From assembly GCA_905221605.1 (NCBI GenBank), contig CAJNDS010000329.1, forward strand, positions 1 to 64,000: a DNA stretch of 64,000 nt, read 5' to 3'. The DNA is from Symbiodinium natans. Taxonomy: Eukaryota > Sar > Dinophyceae > Suessiales > Symbiodiniaceae. A program made the position numbers and the translations under genes. The notes below the pieces were generated by a model. It was not told the origin of the DNA. It saw only the letters and a program-made list of their open reading frames with translations, and made no database searches. This document shows positions 11,521 through 24,465 of the stretch, piece by piece (position 1 is the stretch's first letter; every line of letters begins with the position of its first letter).

Positions 11521-13088
11521 GCATGGCTTTTGTTCCGCCAAGCTTTCGTGATTCTGGCATGGGCGCAGCGATCACGAAAGAAGAACACATCTCACCCCTG
11601 TCCCCGTTCAGCTTCCACAACATAGGCTGCAGCTGCAAGAATTTGAGCGCAAGCCTGTAGCGACAAGTGCAAGCCTATGAAGGTGCGATCTGAGTAGAGT
11701 GCTGACAACTTGTCTAAACAAAGACGTCCGGACGAATCTGAGACAGGACTGCAGTATCGTATGGGTGGGGCCACGGTTGATGCTGGAATTGTAGCAGTCT
11801 TTTGGCATACCCATCGCGCGCACATTGTTTGCCAGGACATCTTTCAGTCTTGCTGCTAGCTCGCCAGCGGATCCAGTGCTGCGATCCGCGGCGGCTGGTG
11901 CACCTGAGAGTTCCAGTTCCGGCTGCACTTCCGCTGCAGGATATGCTTCTTTTAAAATTGAATTCGTCACCGAAGCCCCCAGCAACGCCACAGCCACACG
12001 TCCAGTCAATAGTCTTGCCCAGGGCCTAGCCTAAGCCCTTGCACCAAGATGCTGTCGCCGTGTGTGGATGTATGTGTACCAGACTGTCCAGCTACAAGCA
12101 TGCCACAGTGTACTCGACGCTCGAGATGTGAACACAAAGGCTGGTTGGTATGCACAGTTGAATGCTGTACAGGCTTGTGTCCCTGACAAATGTCAGTTGT
12201 TCAAAGGACAAGGGTGCTGGTAGCGTGCAGTCACAGCTGCTGTACGTTGGTGAAGTGTTCAGTAGTTGCAGCAAGTGCTTAGAGGCTGTAGCTTATGTAA
12301 TGCTTATGTCAGCTGGCCGGAAAGCAGATGATTCTGGCATTTTTTTTCCTGACTTGCAGGGCGGCGTGATTTCTGAAAATCCACAGAAGCCAGCCTGCAG
12401 GTTTTATGTGTTAGTCGTTGTAGGCGTCCTCGGAAAGTGGACTGACCTTTAGGGCCTCTTGGAGTTACGCAGAACCTCCCAGAACCTCGCAAATGTGAGC
12501 AGAGGAGGACGAGCGGAGCAAAAGGCACGTGTTCTTGAGATTTATTGAGCGTTGCAGGGCTCAGCTCGAGAAAGGGAACTTCAATTCAGGCCGTGCTTTC
12601 TGCTGGCCCACAATGCGCAAGGCGCCAGTGGTTTCGGTCGGCTGCATGTGATTCGGCTCATGAGCTATCAAACTTTGACCGGAGATGGGCCCATTCTAAA
12701 GCACGCAGCGGCATGCCACCTCTCTCCTGCACCGATACCTCTTCACGAACTTCACATTCTTCACACATGTGATTGCAGAATGCCAAGACTCCAAGACACT
12801 TAGCTCACGTGTCTGTTCGTCTGTGGACTGCCATGTCTGCGTCTACATCCAAGGCATGACGGGCTTTCCCGTGATTTAGAATAGCACGGAAACATGTCCG
12901 AGCAAAGTGGAGCAGTTCAGCCGTGGCCACTTTTGTGCACCTTTGAAGCTGTCTTGGATGTTGTGCAAAGCACAGCATCGGGTCCTTGTCTGCCAGCAGG
13001 GCCGGTGCTTTGTGGCCCCTAAGACTTCAGCGTTCCCCTCTGAAAGAGAGCGCTAAAAGAGAGCGCTGGAAGAGAGAGATAGAGACCC

Positions 13089-13157
13089 GAAGAAGAAGAA
13101 CAAGGAGGAGAAGAAGAAGAAGAAGAAGAAGAAGAAGAAGAAGCAGAAGAAGCGGAG
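13089..13157. repeat. (AAG)n microsatellite
   Basis: An AAG/GAA trinucleotide run with a few GGA and GCA interruptions. Confidence 0.9.
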
Positions 13158-16100
13158 GGCTCTGATGTTGGGGCACGGCATTCCTTTATTACCTTCAGGT
13201 CTCACATCAACAGACTCGGTAACGCACGCCTCCGAGTGGGCCTGTCTACCTGGGAAGGGCCATGCGCGCAGGAAAGACGGAAGGAAGCTGATCTCTCGAA
13301 TTCCGGTGTCACGGTGTCATGTGTCCAATGTACCTTGTACTAAACGCGCTTCAATGGAGAAGGAGGAAGGTGCCACACATGTTCACGACGCACCTGCGCA
13401 AGAGAACTGTGTCAAGTTTTGTCATTGCCCACAGCTTTTGTTGGTCAGGTCATGGCGCGGCAACGCCTACTGGTCTGGTTGGCTGCACGCTCCTCACCAG
13501 ACGCAGTCCGACAATCATTGTCAACCATTGCTTCCGGTTTCGTCCGAGAAGTGAAGGAAGTTCTGCCATTACAATTGAGCAGCTGGTATTCATACTATAC
13601 ATACCCTTCAGTCTCATGATTTCGAAACGCCAGCAAGGGGGGCAGGCCTTCTTGCCAAGAAGAGCTGCTGCAGTGATGATGGCCAAGAATGGATGAAAGT
13701 GGGGTGAATGTAGGATGCCAACGAGAAGTTGTTTGAATCTCCCAAGTGTTGAAGCGTCGGCTGGGCCTGCACCCGAATGTTTAGGCTGCTGTTGTCTGTG
13801 CCAGCTGGTCACAGCCTCAGTAATTGAGCCCCCTGAACTGCACTTTGCACTGCACTGTGCACCGCACTGTGCCCTTGTTCGAGACAATCGGGCAGACAAT
13901 GCGTCTTCTGCACTTTTTCGAGGTTGAAGGCAGCCTTTGTCGGCTTAGGCTGCGAGCTTGGCGATCTCTGAGTTAAAAACTTGGCTTGGCGTGCCTGTCT
14001 TTGCTTGCTTTTGCCGTAGGTCTTTCGCATTTCGAAAGCTCACATCGGTTTCGAGGTTCACTTCATGGAACGGTCTCAGCCAGCTAGGCGCATGTCTTTG
14101 GTGAGGCTTGCAAGGGCGCACTCCTGCTTCAACGAGGACGAGTGATGGGATGACACGGCTTTATGGTAACGTCGTGAGAAAATCGCTAGATTCAGTGTTT
14201 TTTCTTGTGGCGCGCGATGCAGTTCAATCTTCCATCCCATCTTTTTGTAGAGCTTCGGTGTGTGCCAGGCAAAGTGTTGTGACGCATGCCACTGGCGCCG
14301 TGTGGGGACCTCAGAGAGCAGTCATCGGAGAAGTCGCTTTAAAGTGTTTCTTCGCGTCAGAACGGTGAGACAGTGTCCAGGAATGTCCAGGACATGATAC
14401 CCATGAAATTCAAGTGTTTCTAAAAACTTGGAGCTTGCGACACTTTGACACGTCCCTGAGGGCTGATGCGCTGTATGCGCCTCTAGCCTCAGAGGCGCAT
14501 CTCCCGAAGTCTCTGAAGACAGGCGTTCTTCTGTCTCAGTTCAGAACACGGCATGGCGATGCAGCAGAAGCTTTCTCGCTGTTGTGACTCGGTCGGTTTC
14601 AAATGTGCGCCGGCTCAGCGGGTCAACGTCCCTCCGACGCCCAGAGCATCCGACGGAGCTGAGGCCCAATCCAGACAATGTAGATGCTACAGCCGACTTC
14701 AAGTAACCACCAGTGCAAGAGCATCTGATCGTCTAATCCAGCTCTACAAGCGCGCACGACGTTTCCCAGTCAAGGGGCCATGGCTGCCGTCCAGATCGGC
14801 GATCTGACCCCGGATCAGAAGGCCTGTGATTCCTGTTTCAGAAGTCTTCAAATTTCCAGCAGGGTCGACATAGCCGTGCACATTTTGTTCAAGCATCTTG
14901 CGATATCTGTTCCGCTTTCTTCCCTGCAAACTTGGAGTTGGCCAGGGCGAGCTCGCCTGCACCTATGCCGCACTGATCCTCCATGATGACGGCGCAGAGA
15001 CTTCTCCAGCAATTGGATGGTCGCTGCCTGCACGCCTCGCTTCTTACGTTTCCTGACTGCATCTAACTGCCCGACGCTGAATGACTGGCTCCGCGCGCCG
15101 TCAGGAGATTACAGCAGAGTCCATGTCCGCCTTGATCAAGGATGGGCAGGGGCTCGCAGCCAATTGGAAGCTGGCAGCAGATAGCATGCTTATGCAGCTG
15201 AGCTCTGCGCGGGCAGGCGTCTGGTTGCAGTGTGGAAGGCTACTGGCCGATGCTGATGGCACCTGGGCAAACCACAGAGATTGAAAGACAGCCTGTCGGC
15301 CTGTCCTGTTTAGGTTGCAAAATGTTGCAAAGGGGCCATAGCCCAGTCCACTCAGTAGAGCCCTTTCCTGAGAACTCCCTTGTTCTGAAGCGAATGGTCT
15401 GTGCTGAGTCAAAGATGGTGAACAACGTTGGCATGGAGTCGCTGATCAAGCCATGGCCTGAGGTTTGGTTGAGCCGCTTCACCCCACCCCCGCCAGGTGG
15501 AGGCCACACCTTGAGACATCTTTGCAATGAAATGGAAAACTGGCCTCGCCCTCCTCATCGCGGCCTTATTCACAACTAAATCTTGGATGAGTAGATTGCG
15601 GCCTTCGTTCGTTGTACAGTGCTTAATGGAATCTAAGGAAGATACCCTGAGCTGAGAAGTCCTCCTTGTATGGGCAGTATTCGTATGTACCTTGAATTAA
15701 GATTTTAGAAGTTCCAAAATCCCAAGATCCAAAGATTTTCCAGTGCGAAGGCTGTTACGTTTGTGTGCTGCCCTGTTGTTTGCGTTGTTCGGAAAGTCAC
15801 AGAAAAGCTTATGGCGAGTTTGAGTTTTCCGACACAGAAGATGCATGTTTTCTTGGAAGTCAGAGAAACGACATGTTCATGTTGGATTCGGCCCTCAAAA
15901 AACCGAACAACTGCTTTGCACTTTTGGCTTCATCAAACTCACTCAAATCTCAAGCCTGTTTGCGACGATAGCTCTGAAAACAACGTGAAGATACATGGGA
16001 CGAGCATGTATCTACATCCAGCTGCTCACATGTTTATGCGAGAGTTGTGGCCTTGTTGTGGGGGCTGGGGTGTGGGCGTGGGTGGGTGGGTGGGTTGCCA

Positions 16101-16250
16101 TGTCTATATATCTACCCATCTCTATCTATATGCGTATATAATCCATTTCTAAATATGTGTATATGTATACATATGTATGTAGTTGTACCTGGAGATGGTT
16201 TGTAGTGGTGAGACGTAGTGGCGTTTTTTGCCCCTTGCTAAGGCTTGGAA

Positions 16251-16293
16251 GTGGTGCCGGAGGCGGTGGCGGCGGCGGCGGCGGTGGTGGCGC
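16251..16293. repeat. (GGC/GGT)n microsatellite
   Basis: A short GGC/GGT trinucleotide array that would read as poly-glycine in one frame. Confidence 0.85.
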
Positions 16294-17159
16294 TGTTGCA
16301 GCAGGTGCAGCAGCTGGTGGTGGCGAATCCAAGGCGGAAGAGAAGAAGAAGGCTGGCTTGAACTTGCTTGAATTTTGCTTGAGCTGAGCCTGCATCCATG
16401 CCACTTTTATTGATGCCGTCTGCAGTCCCGACAGACTCTGCAATCATGTGCATTGAATTGAATTGTCACCCCCCACTATCTCCATAGCCCAAGGCGCAGG
16501 GCTTCCACAATGCATCCCTCATGAGACGAACAGTGTAGCCCTGCATGAGCCAGCTTGACGATTTACTGGCACCATGCTCATTTGTGGCTACAACATTGTT
16601 CAGGTAGATAGTAGTTGCTGGGATGCTATGCTTTCTGTGTTCAAAGCCCCCTAGAAGAATAGACAATTAAAGGGCGTTTTGGCGAGCACAAGAAAAGAAG
16701 ATAAGAAAAGCAAATAAAATACCAATACATAGATGAAAGAATGTTGACAAATATAAAGTGAATCATTAATTGAATATGAGAGAATACGAAATTCTTTAAT
16801 CCGCAAACTAATGAACAGAGAAGATACATAGAATGACCACAAAGTGAGGAAATTAATGTATCGTGATGAAGTTTCTTAACGATTCAAAGTATTTCCTAAA
16901 GATATAGCAGCATCAGATAGAAGAAGTGTATTAGCAAAAGTCAATTCACAAGGATCTCGAAGATGGAAAGCTTCTCCAGGCCGCATCCCTAAAGCTGAGG
17001 ACAAGATTCAGTCCCATTACCTTACGGCCTAAGAGTGCAGAACTTAGCTCATCTGGGCACATAGGAACGGAGAACCCAGCACTTCAAGATCAAAGGAGTG
17101 ACACCGTGACGAGCAAGCACGTCAGAAAAGAGTGAGACAATGAGACCAGCTCTGAACCC

Positions 17160-17311
17160 TCAGAGGAGAAGGAAAAGGAGAAGGATACGGACAAGGAGAA
17201 GGAGAGGAGAAGAAGCAAAGGAGAAAGAAAGGAGAAGAAGCAAAGGAGAAGGAGCAAAGGAGAAGGAGAAGGAGCAAAGGAGCAAAGGAGCAAAGGAGAA
17301 GGAGAAGGAGA
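17160..17311. repeat. Purine tract of GGAGAA and GGAGCAAA units
   Basis: About 150 bases of GGAGAA-type hexamers and GGAGCAAA octamers. Open frames over it on both strands are low complexity and not called. Confidence 0.9.
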
Positions 17312-18096
17312 AGCCGGACGAAAGCCTGGAACGACCCAATTCGAAACCCTCGAAAGCTGTGGTGAAAAGGTGGACGCTATAGCACGCGTGGCATTGCAAG
17401 TGCTTGCGCAACTGCAACTGAGCACCAGGTTGAGGAGGAAGAGGAGGAGGAAGAGATGGACTTCGACTTGTTCGGATGAGGCGGACAAAGAAGTGAAAGC
17501 TCATGAAGCCCATGAAGCCCATGTCGAGCACTGTTGCGAGACGCTTGAATACTCGAGTTTGCCAGACTTCTTCAATGCTTCCGGCCCCACACTGGTCGCT
17601 TTAAGTGGCTTTGAGCTTCTGCTCCGTGGTGGATTTTTCTGGGTTTTGGCAGGAACCATGTGAACTTCTTCCCTCGAAGTAGTGGTTGCATGCAAATGAC
17701 AGGTGGCTTCTGGCGAAGCTCTGCGACGTTTCGGGGGGACAAAACAGTGATTTCTGCGAGTGTTTCGAGGATGTTTGGAGAGTGCGTGGTCGCAGAATCC
17801 CTTCACTACTGCAGTAGCACTTCCGAGCATCATGATATCATGGTTGGAGTGGTTCTGGAGTGCTCATCGCCCTCAACCGGGAAGCGCAGCCTGCGGTAGG
17901 TCCAGGCAGCCGCAGCAGCTGCGGGCACTGCCGCGGCAAGACGAGAAGTGAGGTTTGGGTCCTTTCGGCGACACCGTGCTGACAGTTGGTGTTCGCTTTG
18001 CATGCACAACTTTGCAAAATCTGCTGCTTTATCCCACCATTGGAAGACTTCAATTGCTGAACAGCTAATTGCCTGGCTTTTCGCCCTTCAAGTGCC

Positions 18097-21000
18097 TTGC
18101 CTTCGAGGTTTGCAATGGCCCTTTCCCCTGTCCGCAGCCCACTAGTGAGGCTGCGGCTGCTGGCTTCCGCGGCATCGACCTGTCGGAGAGCCCAGGGGGC
18201 CTTATATCAGGGGGCCAGCACATCGGCAGCCTTTTTTGCTTTTGTTTGCTTTTTGTGTGTCGTATACTCGGAGCATGGAGCAGCGGAGCAGAAGCCCCGA
18301 GAGGTCGTGGCCAGTGTGGAAGCGACGCAGAACGACAAGGCTACGGTTGAACACGGCCTCTTTTTTTAAAAAACGCATGCGCGGCGCGTGAAAAAACAAG
18401 GCCAGGGCAACCAGCTCCAGCTCGTCACCAGGTGCGCTGCAACTCGTGAAGGCCATGGAGGCCTTGAACCCGACGGCAGAGCCCAGCAAAGGCGATCGGC
18501 ACATGGGGCGTTTCCGATGAATTTGCTGTGCGACTCCAGCTCAGTTCATCGGTTGAATGTCTTCGACGCAGCCCTAGGTTGCTGTGAGTCGTTGAACTTT
18601 ACGACTCTACGAAGTGCCGAATGAGCACAGGTAATCATAGCGCAGGTCGACGGTGGCAATTCGGCTACAGGGATGTTGAGAAGTCACAAACAAGACCAGG
18701 GTCTTTCGCACAAGTTGGTTTTGACGGCGTTGACGGCTCACACCTTCTCTCAAAGTGATTGCGTTGTGGGTCTGCAATTCTTTGTTGTGAGGCCTCCTGG
18801 AAGGCACCTGGCGGCTGATCTTCGCCTCCGAGGACTTCCGATCAACGACTGGCGTCACGAGAGGAGTAGCGTAAAAGCGCTGTGAGGAAATTTCTTGCCA
18901 GTCAGAATGAACAAGGCCAGAAAACTGGCCGCGGATTACATAGCACTTTAGAATGCAGAGCTGCGATCGAACAGAAGCAAAATTGAGGGTTGTGGGGTGA
19001 GGGTCTTTTCTGCACCGAGGTTTCCAAGATAGCTTGCGATATTCTCGCATGATTCCTGATATTTCCATCACGTGATTGTGGACTCTTTTGAACAATCGCG
19101 GTTTCAAGATTCATCGGCCACCATCGAAGGATGTCACGAGATCTTCGCCCTTCTTCTGGGGCTGGCGTAAGATGCTGAAGGCCCAGAGGGATACAGTGCT
19201 TTGTTTGGCTTCCCTGGCAGTGTCGACCCTGTTCCACGGTTTAGGGCACTCGCGCTACGAGGCCTTCACAGCCGTAGCACATAACCCAAATGCGAAGGAT
19301 GTAAGGCTCACACTCACTGCAGGGAGTACCGGATCCTTCGCCACTGAGCCGGGCCCTTTTCGAGACAGAGGCCTGCCAGAAAGCCTCTCTTCCTTACTGT
19401 ATGTGCATTCAGTATGTTCAACCATACGTTCAGCAGAGCTACAAGATGCGGACTCTTGGAGCTAGGGACGTGGAACATGGAGAGCGCACGAACCTGAAAG
19501 GAGCTGTCGGAATCGATCTTCGCCTTCACAGATGGTGGCTCAGCGCAGCTACGGAAGCCTGTTTAACTCACAACCTAAAGGTCGCCATTTCGGCCGCCTG
19601 AGGGTGGGTGGGGGGGGCCGAAACCACCTGAAGCCGAAGAGACAACGTGAAACGGTGTGTATTCTGTGTACCACAACACAAGCATGGCAATCGCGACCAG
19701 CATTTCAAGGGTATTTGCGAAGTTGTGTGCAATGCCAATCCCATGGTACTTGCGAGATCTTGCGAGAGTTGGACGTGGGGGATTGAATTCCATGCTTTTT
19801 GTTGTGAGTTTCTTGCCTGCGCGAAATCCCAGTCCCGCAGCATGTGCGAGGTTTTTGCAGGAACATTGTTGCAGCATGTTGCAGTCCCATTGTATTTTCT
19901 GGCTTTTGCAAGCATCAACTTCTACGCGAGTCAGGAACTGGACAAGGTGGGTTGGGGGTGGGTGCGGGGGTGGGGGTGGGGGCGGGGTTGGGGCATCAGG
20001 ATCTAATGCGGCTTTACAGTGCGGCGGCAAGGGCTAATGCGGAGTCATCGTGCTGCAATATGTTGCCTCGTGGGCCTTTAAAGCAGCGTCACAACACGGC
20101 TTATGGCCGCAATGCAGCTTCAAGTCGCAATGCGACATGAGGAAACAGTGCAGGGTCACCCCGCAATGCGGCGTCAGACCACGTTGAATGCGGCGACACC
20201 TGAAGCAATGTCGGTCCACAGTCTACCCGCAACCGCCACCCTGCATGGTCAGCAACAAAGTGTGAGGGCGGAGTTCGGGTGTCACTGAGGCATCCCGCTG
20301 AAGAGCATCGGCGAGGCTACCCAAACCCTCATCAACGGCCAAATGGTCAACCGAGTGGCCGTGGAGGACCCTCATCGAGTCGAACTGTCCCGAAGGGTGA
20401 AATCCTTGACTGGAGCCCTGTCCAGATATGGGGCCTCGGCACGACGGTGATGACCACCACGTGCAGGCAGTGGCACGTTGCACTTGCCACAGCCTCCAAC
20501 TTCCCTTGCCCTTGACAGGTACATTCCTGCAGACGATCCTGCCGAGCTCATGCTCACAATTGAAAAGACGCAGGCCCAGCGAGCCTGCTGCCGAATGCGG
20601 GTTGAAGTGTGAGGGCTGAGGGCGTTTGCACTTTGTGAATCTGCTAAGTAGCGCCGAATGGGCTTGAGAAATGTTGAACGCTTTTGCACGAAGCTGAGGC
20701 ATCAGATGCAAACCTGCAACCAAGATCGGAGTTACTTGAAGGAGCGTGCGTGGGCGAACACGAACTCGGCGTGCAAGCCGATGAATCACCGACCCCTCAA
20801 GCCCGACTTGGAACTCTCAAGAGGTATCGGCGGTACCGCAAGCGAAGACAGTCATCATTCATCATCACTCCTTCTGTGTTGTCGATGAGGCAGTGGACAA
20901 CACTCTGCCCTTCGCTGACCAAGTTGTCTTCCCTTCAGAGGACAACTTCCTGAACTAGAGTCACCAGAGTCACTAGAGTAGAGGTTGTGTCTTCACGGTT

Positions 21001-21507
21001 GTGGAGGATGGAGTGGTAGCAGGCCCAGGTTGGAGGCTTCCGACGGAGCTTGGAGAAGGTGCAAGCAAATGTGCAGAAGAGGGCTTTAGGGGCCTTCGCC
21101 TCTAAGTCTTTAAGGGCTCTTTGTGGCCTGAACCGGGCTTTCAAAAGTGCCATGAATGCACAATTCGTTTTGCAGATGTTGGTTTTTGTAGATTTGGGCT
21201 CATGTTGCATGTCGCGAATGGCCAGTCCTTCCTCGGTGAGAACGCCCGCATCCGAGCACGAATCACGTGCGACTGCAGGTTGTCTGGGCACAGGTTGGGG
21301 TGTGACTCATCATTCAGACATATTCAGACGAAGGCGGCAGCTGGTGTGACAGGGTCTACAGTCTGCGCAACAGCAACAGTCTACAAGAGAGCTCCGATTT
21401 TGTTCGAGGGTTTTCGATGGCTGCGCCCTGTCAGGTACTTGGATGAGGATCTGAGGATAGTGCGGAACGAGCTTGACGACCAAGTTTTTGTATACGCGCG
21501 CGCTTGA
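18097..21507 (+). CDS. Probable PAP/fibrillin family plastid protein, multi-exon
   Basis: The first frame (from ATG 18097) has an N-terminal region rich in Ser/Ala/Arg and then a hydrophobic segment, FFAFVCFLCVVYSEHG, as in a targeting leader. It continues to ATQNDK, where a GC donor (GCTACG) can join to 18401. Exon 18401-18491 reads LVKAMEALNPTAEPSK. A GC donor after 18491 joins in phase to 18646, giving SKGRRWQFGYRD. LVxxLExxNPTxxP followed by G-R-W-x-x-x-Y is the start of the PAP/fibrillin domain. The last exon (21435-21507, after TGTCAG) reads YLDEDLRIVRNELDDQVFVY and a stop, which is the C-terminal signature of that family. Middle exons are not settled; 20292-20957 holds candidates. Fibrillins bind lipids in plastoglobules and thylakoids; that role is inferred from family only. 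The two ends could belong to two different genes. Confidence 0.55.
20292..20957 (+). CDS. Exon candidates, perhaps middle of the fibrillin gene
   Basis: Three strongly protein-like + blocks occur: IPLKSIGEATQTLINGQMVN and onward (20292 to a stop near 20447), YIPADDPAELMLTIEKTQ (about 20520-20573, right after an acceptor TTGACAG) and HSFCVVDEAVDNTLPFADQV (about 20860-20957, stop TAG). They lie between the two ends of the probable fibrillin gene. The Q-T-x-x-x-x-x-x-V-N pattern in the first block faintly recalls the central part of that family, but I cannot prove it. They may instead be a separate small gene. Confidence 0.35.
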
Positions 21508-21636
21508 GCTGGTCTGATGTCCGCGATTGGACTACATGACTGTACCGTACGCAAGTGCGAGATATGTATATGCATATACACATATATATACATATATATA
21601 TATATTATATACATATATATAGATTAATATAAACCA

Positions 21637-21667
<31 letters not shown>

Positions 21668-23561
21668 TGTGTATATATATATATATATATGAATATATGT
21701 CCATAAGTATAGGTTTGCATATAACATGTGATAAGTTTTTAAATAAATATAAATAAATAAATAAGTATATATATATATATATATACATATATATATGTGC
21801 ACACATACATGCATGGGAGTGAGACTAGCTCCAGCCGCTGTCGTCGATGCCCGGCAAAATGCCAGTTTATTTCAATTTTCAAGTGTGCATCTATCACAGA
21901 AAGTTGCACAGGACGTTTCACATCTTTGATGCTATCTTGGGCTCCACGAACATATGTAAATACCTCCGCTCGTGTTTTCCACAGCTCACGCAGCACATGT
22001 TTTGACAGAAGTATCCAGGACGCTCGTGCTGAGGTTTTGAGAGTATTGAGTATCGAAGTTCTTTTACAAGGACCGTGCTGCGCTCAGCGAGCCCCCCCAT
22101 TTTCATGAGAGCCCATGCAGTCAGCGCAGGAAAAGTGAAGTGGATGAAGTGGATGCTGTGCAGATATTGTGTGCATGCAAGCAATACTCGGTCTTGCTGG
22201 CGCTTGCTCTACCAAAATACACAGTATCATGCAACATGTGACTCACCATCATGCAGTGATGCCTGTGCCGTTGTCCATCTGGGCCCGGGAATGTGTGGGC
22301 ATGCGCCACTAGCGGTGCGAGACGACGCACCAAATGAGGCGGTTCGTCTGCACCTGAAAAGGTCCCACATCGTCCCGCTTCATTCTTCACGATTGCAACA
22401 TGTAGCAACGACGCCCCGACTCCGACATATCATCCTCTGCTCTGTTGAACTCTGCATGTTGTCTGTTGTGATCTGTTGTGAGTGCCGCACCGCTGTGACC
22501 GCCCTGTCAGGGCGTAGCTTGGCTTTGCCCGCGCCACTGGCGCCCGCTGAAAACAGCGGAGGCCGCGAATGAATTCGGGATTCTGATTCATTCCGGACAG
22601 TCTGCGGCTTTCTGCAACTTCAACGGCCAACGTCAGGTGGTGACAAATGAAGTTCCTGAGCGCTTTGCTCTCAGATAGGGGACAACAATCACATGAGTCG
22701 CTTTCGCTTGACTACACTCTCTGTTGCCCCCTTCTTTCTCCTGTGCGACTTTTCTTTTTCCGAGGTCGTTGAGGGTTTGTCAGAGCCGCGTTTCGAGGCA
22801 GCCTTTGAACTGCTGAACCAGGCACCATCAGCTTTGAAAATGTGACGTGATTCCTCGTGTGTGCAGAGGAAAGTCGCCATGACAGTAGCCATGTTCGGGA
22901 AGTCCTTGCAGCTGCCTCTAATGACATGGCCGCATACGCTTCTCACTGCCAGAGCGACACCTTCCACGTCGTGGAGGATGCCAGCTTCCCGGAGAACAAG
23001 CTTCCAATATCTTCCAATTCTTCAACGACTAAAAAAGTGCCCGCAACGCTTACAGAGGCTTGGGGATGCTGAGGGTGTCTCATGTGTCTCCTGTCTGCTT
23101 CTTTCGTCTTCATGAATTTAGTGCATGGACGTGACTTGCGTGGCTTGATGTGTTTTTGGTAGGACTTTGCTAGAGTTTAGGGCAGTTTAGGGGTCAGTTT
23201 GTAGTCCCCTAGGCTGGCCCATGGCCAAGCCTCAATCGCTCACCGGAAGCATTGTCCGAATCCACAGGCGAGATGGCTCTCGGCTATGCATCATCCGGTC
23301 ACTGCCCTGAGGTAGCCTTTCGTATGCAGGCGCTCATGCCGTCTGCAACTTACTTTTGCATCTCTGCATCTCTGAAGGCGGCCTCTTACTTTCTCTCTAC
23401 TTCAGCCCCGAGCAAGCCTGGGGACTATTTTGTGACATGTTTCGACATACGTTGCGCGACATATGGTTTCTTTTGTCGCGAAAGCTGAAGGCCAAGGCCC
23501 GAAGATCCGGTGACCTTGTTCCGGCACGAGGATGCTTGTGAGCAGAGTAACTCTGGTAGCT
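21508..23561. other. Mostly unassigned; one exon-like block
   Basis: Beyond the AT repeat, one + block at about 22860-23010 reads ESRHDSSHVREVLAAASNDM and continues FHVVEDASFPENK. It looks like an exon of an unidentified protein. Another at 23356-23541 includes WGLFCDMFRHTLRDIWFLL. No family is recognised and neither is joined to anything. Confidence 0.3.
21556..21800. repeat. (AT)n / TATA-rich low-complexity tract
   Basis: About 245 bases of AT dinucleotide runs mixed with ATAC and AAAT units. Minus-strand frames full of Ile/Tyr over it are artefacts of the repeat. Confidence 0.95.
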
Positions 23562-23715
23562 TCAAGCATGTGCGAGCGCACCTGCGAGCGCACCTGCGGG
23601 AGCACGGGGGCTCTGGAGGACCTTCTGGATTGGGGAGTCTTCTCGGTAACGTTCTTGGCTGGGACCTGAGAAATCTGAAAACCTGAACATGACGTGTTCG
23701 AGATGTGTATGTGTG

Positions 23716-23779
<64 letters not shown>

Positions 23780-23780
23780 T

Positions 23781-23841
<61 letters not shown>

Positions 23842-24161
23842 TTTTTGCGACTTAAGTGTTTGTTGATGTGTTCTTTGATCCGCTGCCTAATTTTGAAGCG
23901 CTCAGGTTCTCGTGTTGTTTGACAATCTGGTGCTCTTTGGAAGATATGGCCCACTCCTCTGCTACCAGAATCCTGGTCATCGTCCATTAACACAGCCAAA
24001 GTCTCGAAGAGCCGAAGGCAGTAGGTGGCGTTAAACCGAAGTCGCTCGAAATCTTGGCGACTTAGCGCAACCGCTTGCAAGTTTTTGGACCACTGGCCCT
24101 TCCACATCTCGAACGTTGCCTTTGGACTTTCTGTGGCGTCACACCCTAGCAGCCATGACAT
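23562..24161 (-). CDS. Minus-strand open frame, unidentified
   Basis: The first 100 or so residues (from ATG 24161) look like real protein, for example [20 protein letters not shown] and [20 protein letters not shown], with a basic helix-like end [14 protein letters not shown]. The frame then runs into the GT/GCGT microsatellite as poly His-Thr and Ala-Arg-Thr-His repeats, so its lower half is repeat-derived. It would be the only minus-strand gene in the window, divergent from TerC and about 300 bases away. No family is recognised. Confidence 0.3.
23705..23838. repeat. (GT)n-(GTGC)n-(GT)n compound microsatellite
   Basis: A GT run, then about thirteen GTGC/GCGT tetramers, then a further GT run of nearly 60 bases. 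Confidence 0.95.
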
Positions 24162-24465
24162 CCTGTAGATTTATCTGCAGCAAAGAACGGACTCCGCATT
24201 TTTCATGTTCGCTAAGGAGGCAACATGAGCATCTTGGATTCATATTTGGTGGGGTTGTGATACTGGTATTTTGCTGGTGTGCATGCATGCCAGCAGCCGC
24301 TGGTATTTCTGAGTATCAGCGCAACGCATGTGCAGCGACATCTTCACATGAAACATCCGTAGCCTGCTTTGGGCTGTGGTGTGAGGCATTTTTGGAAGCA
24401 TGTCTGAAAGTCTTGCTAAGTACAGGCTTCCATGAGTTGATCAACATGACATTCGGCGAGGCTTC

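Larger units (their letters stand above)
11640..18090. other. No confident gene; weak open frames and repeats
   Basis: I found no recognisable domain. Weak protein-like stretches occur on + near 12960-13040 (LCKAQHRVLVCQQGRCFV) and 15100-15285 (ITAESMSALIKDGQGLAANW), and on minus near 14890-14975 (GAGELALANSKFAGKKAEQ). Neither strand dominates, so exon calls are not justified. 15600-17000 is AT-richer and nearly empty of open frames. Confidence 0.4.

Noticed and set aside
23689-23922. 77-codon + frame of Val/Cys/Arg-Ala
   Set aside because: It is a translation of the GT and GTGC microsatellite.
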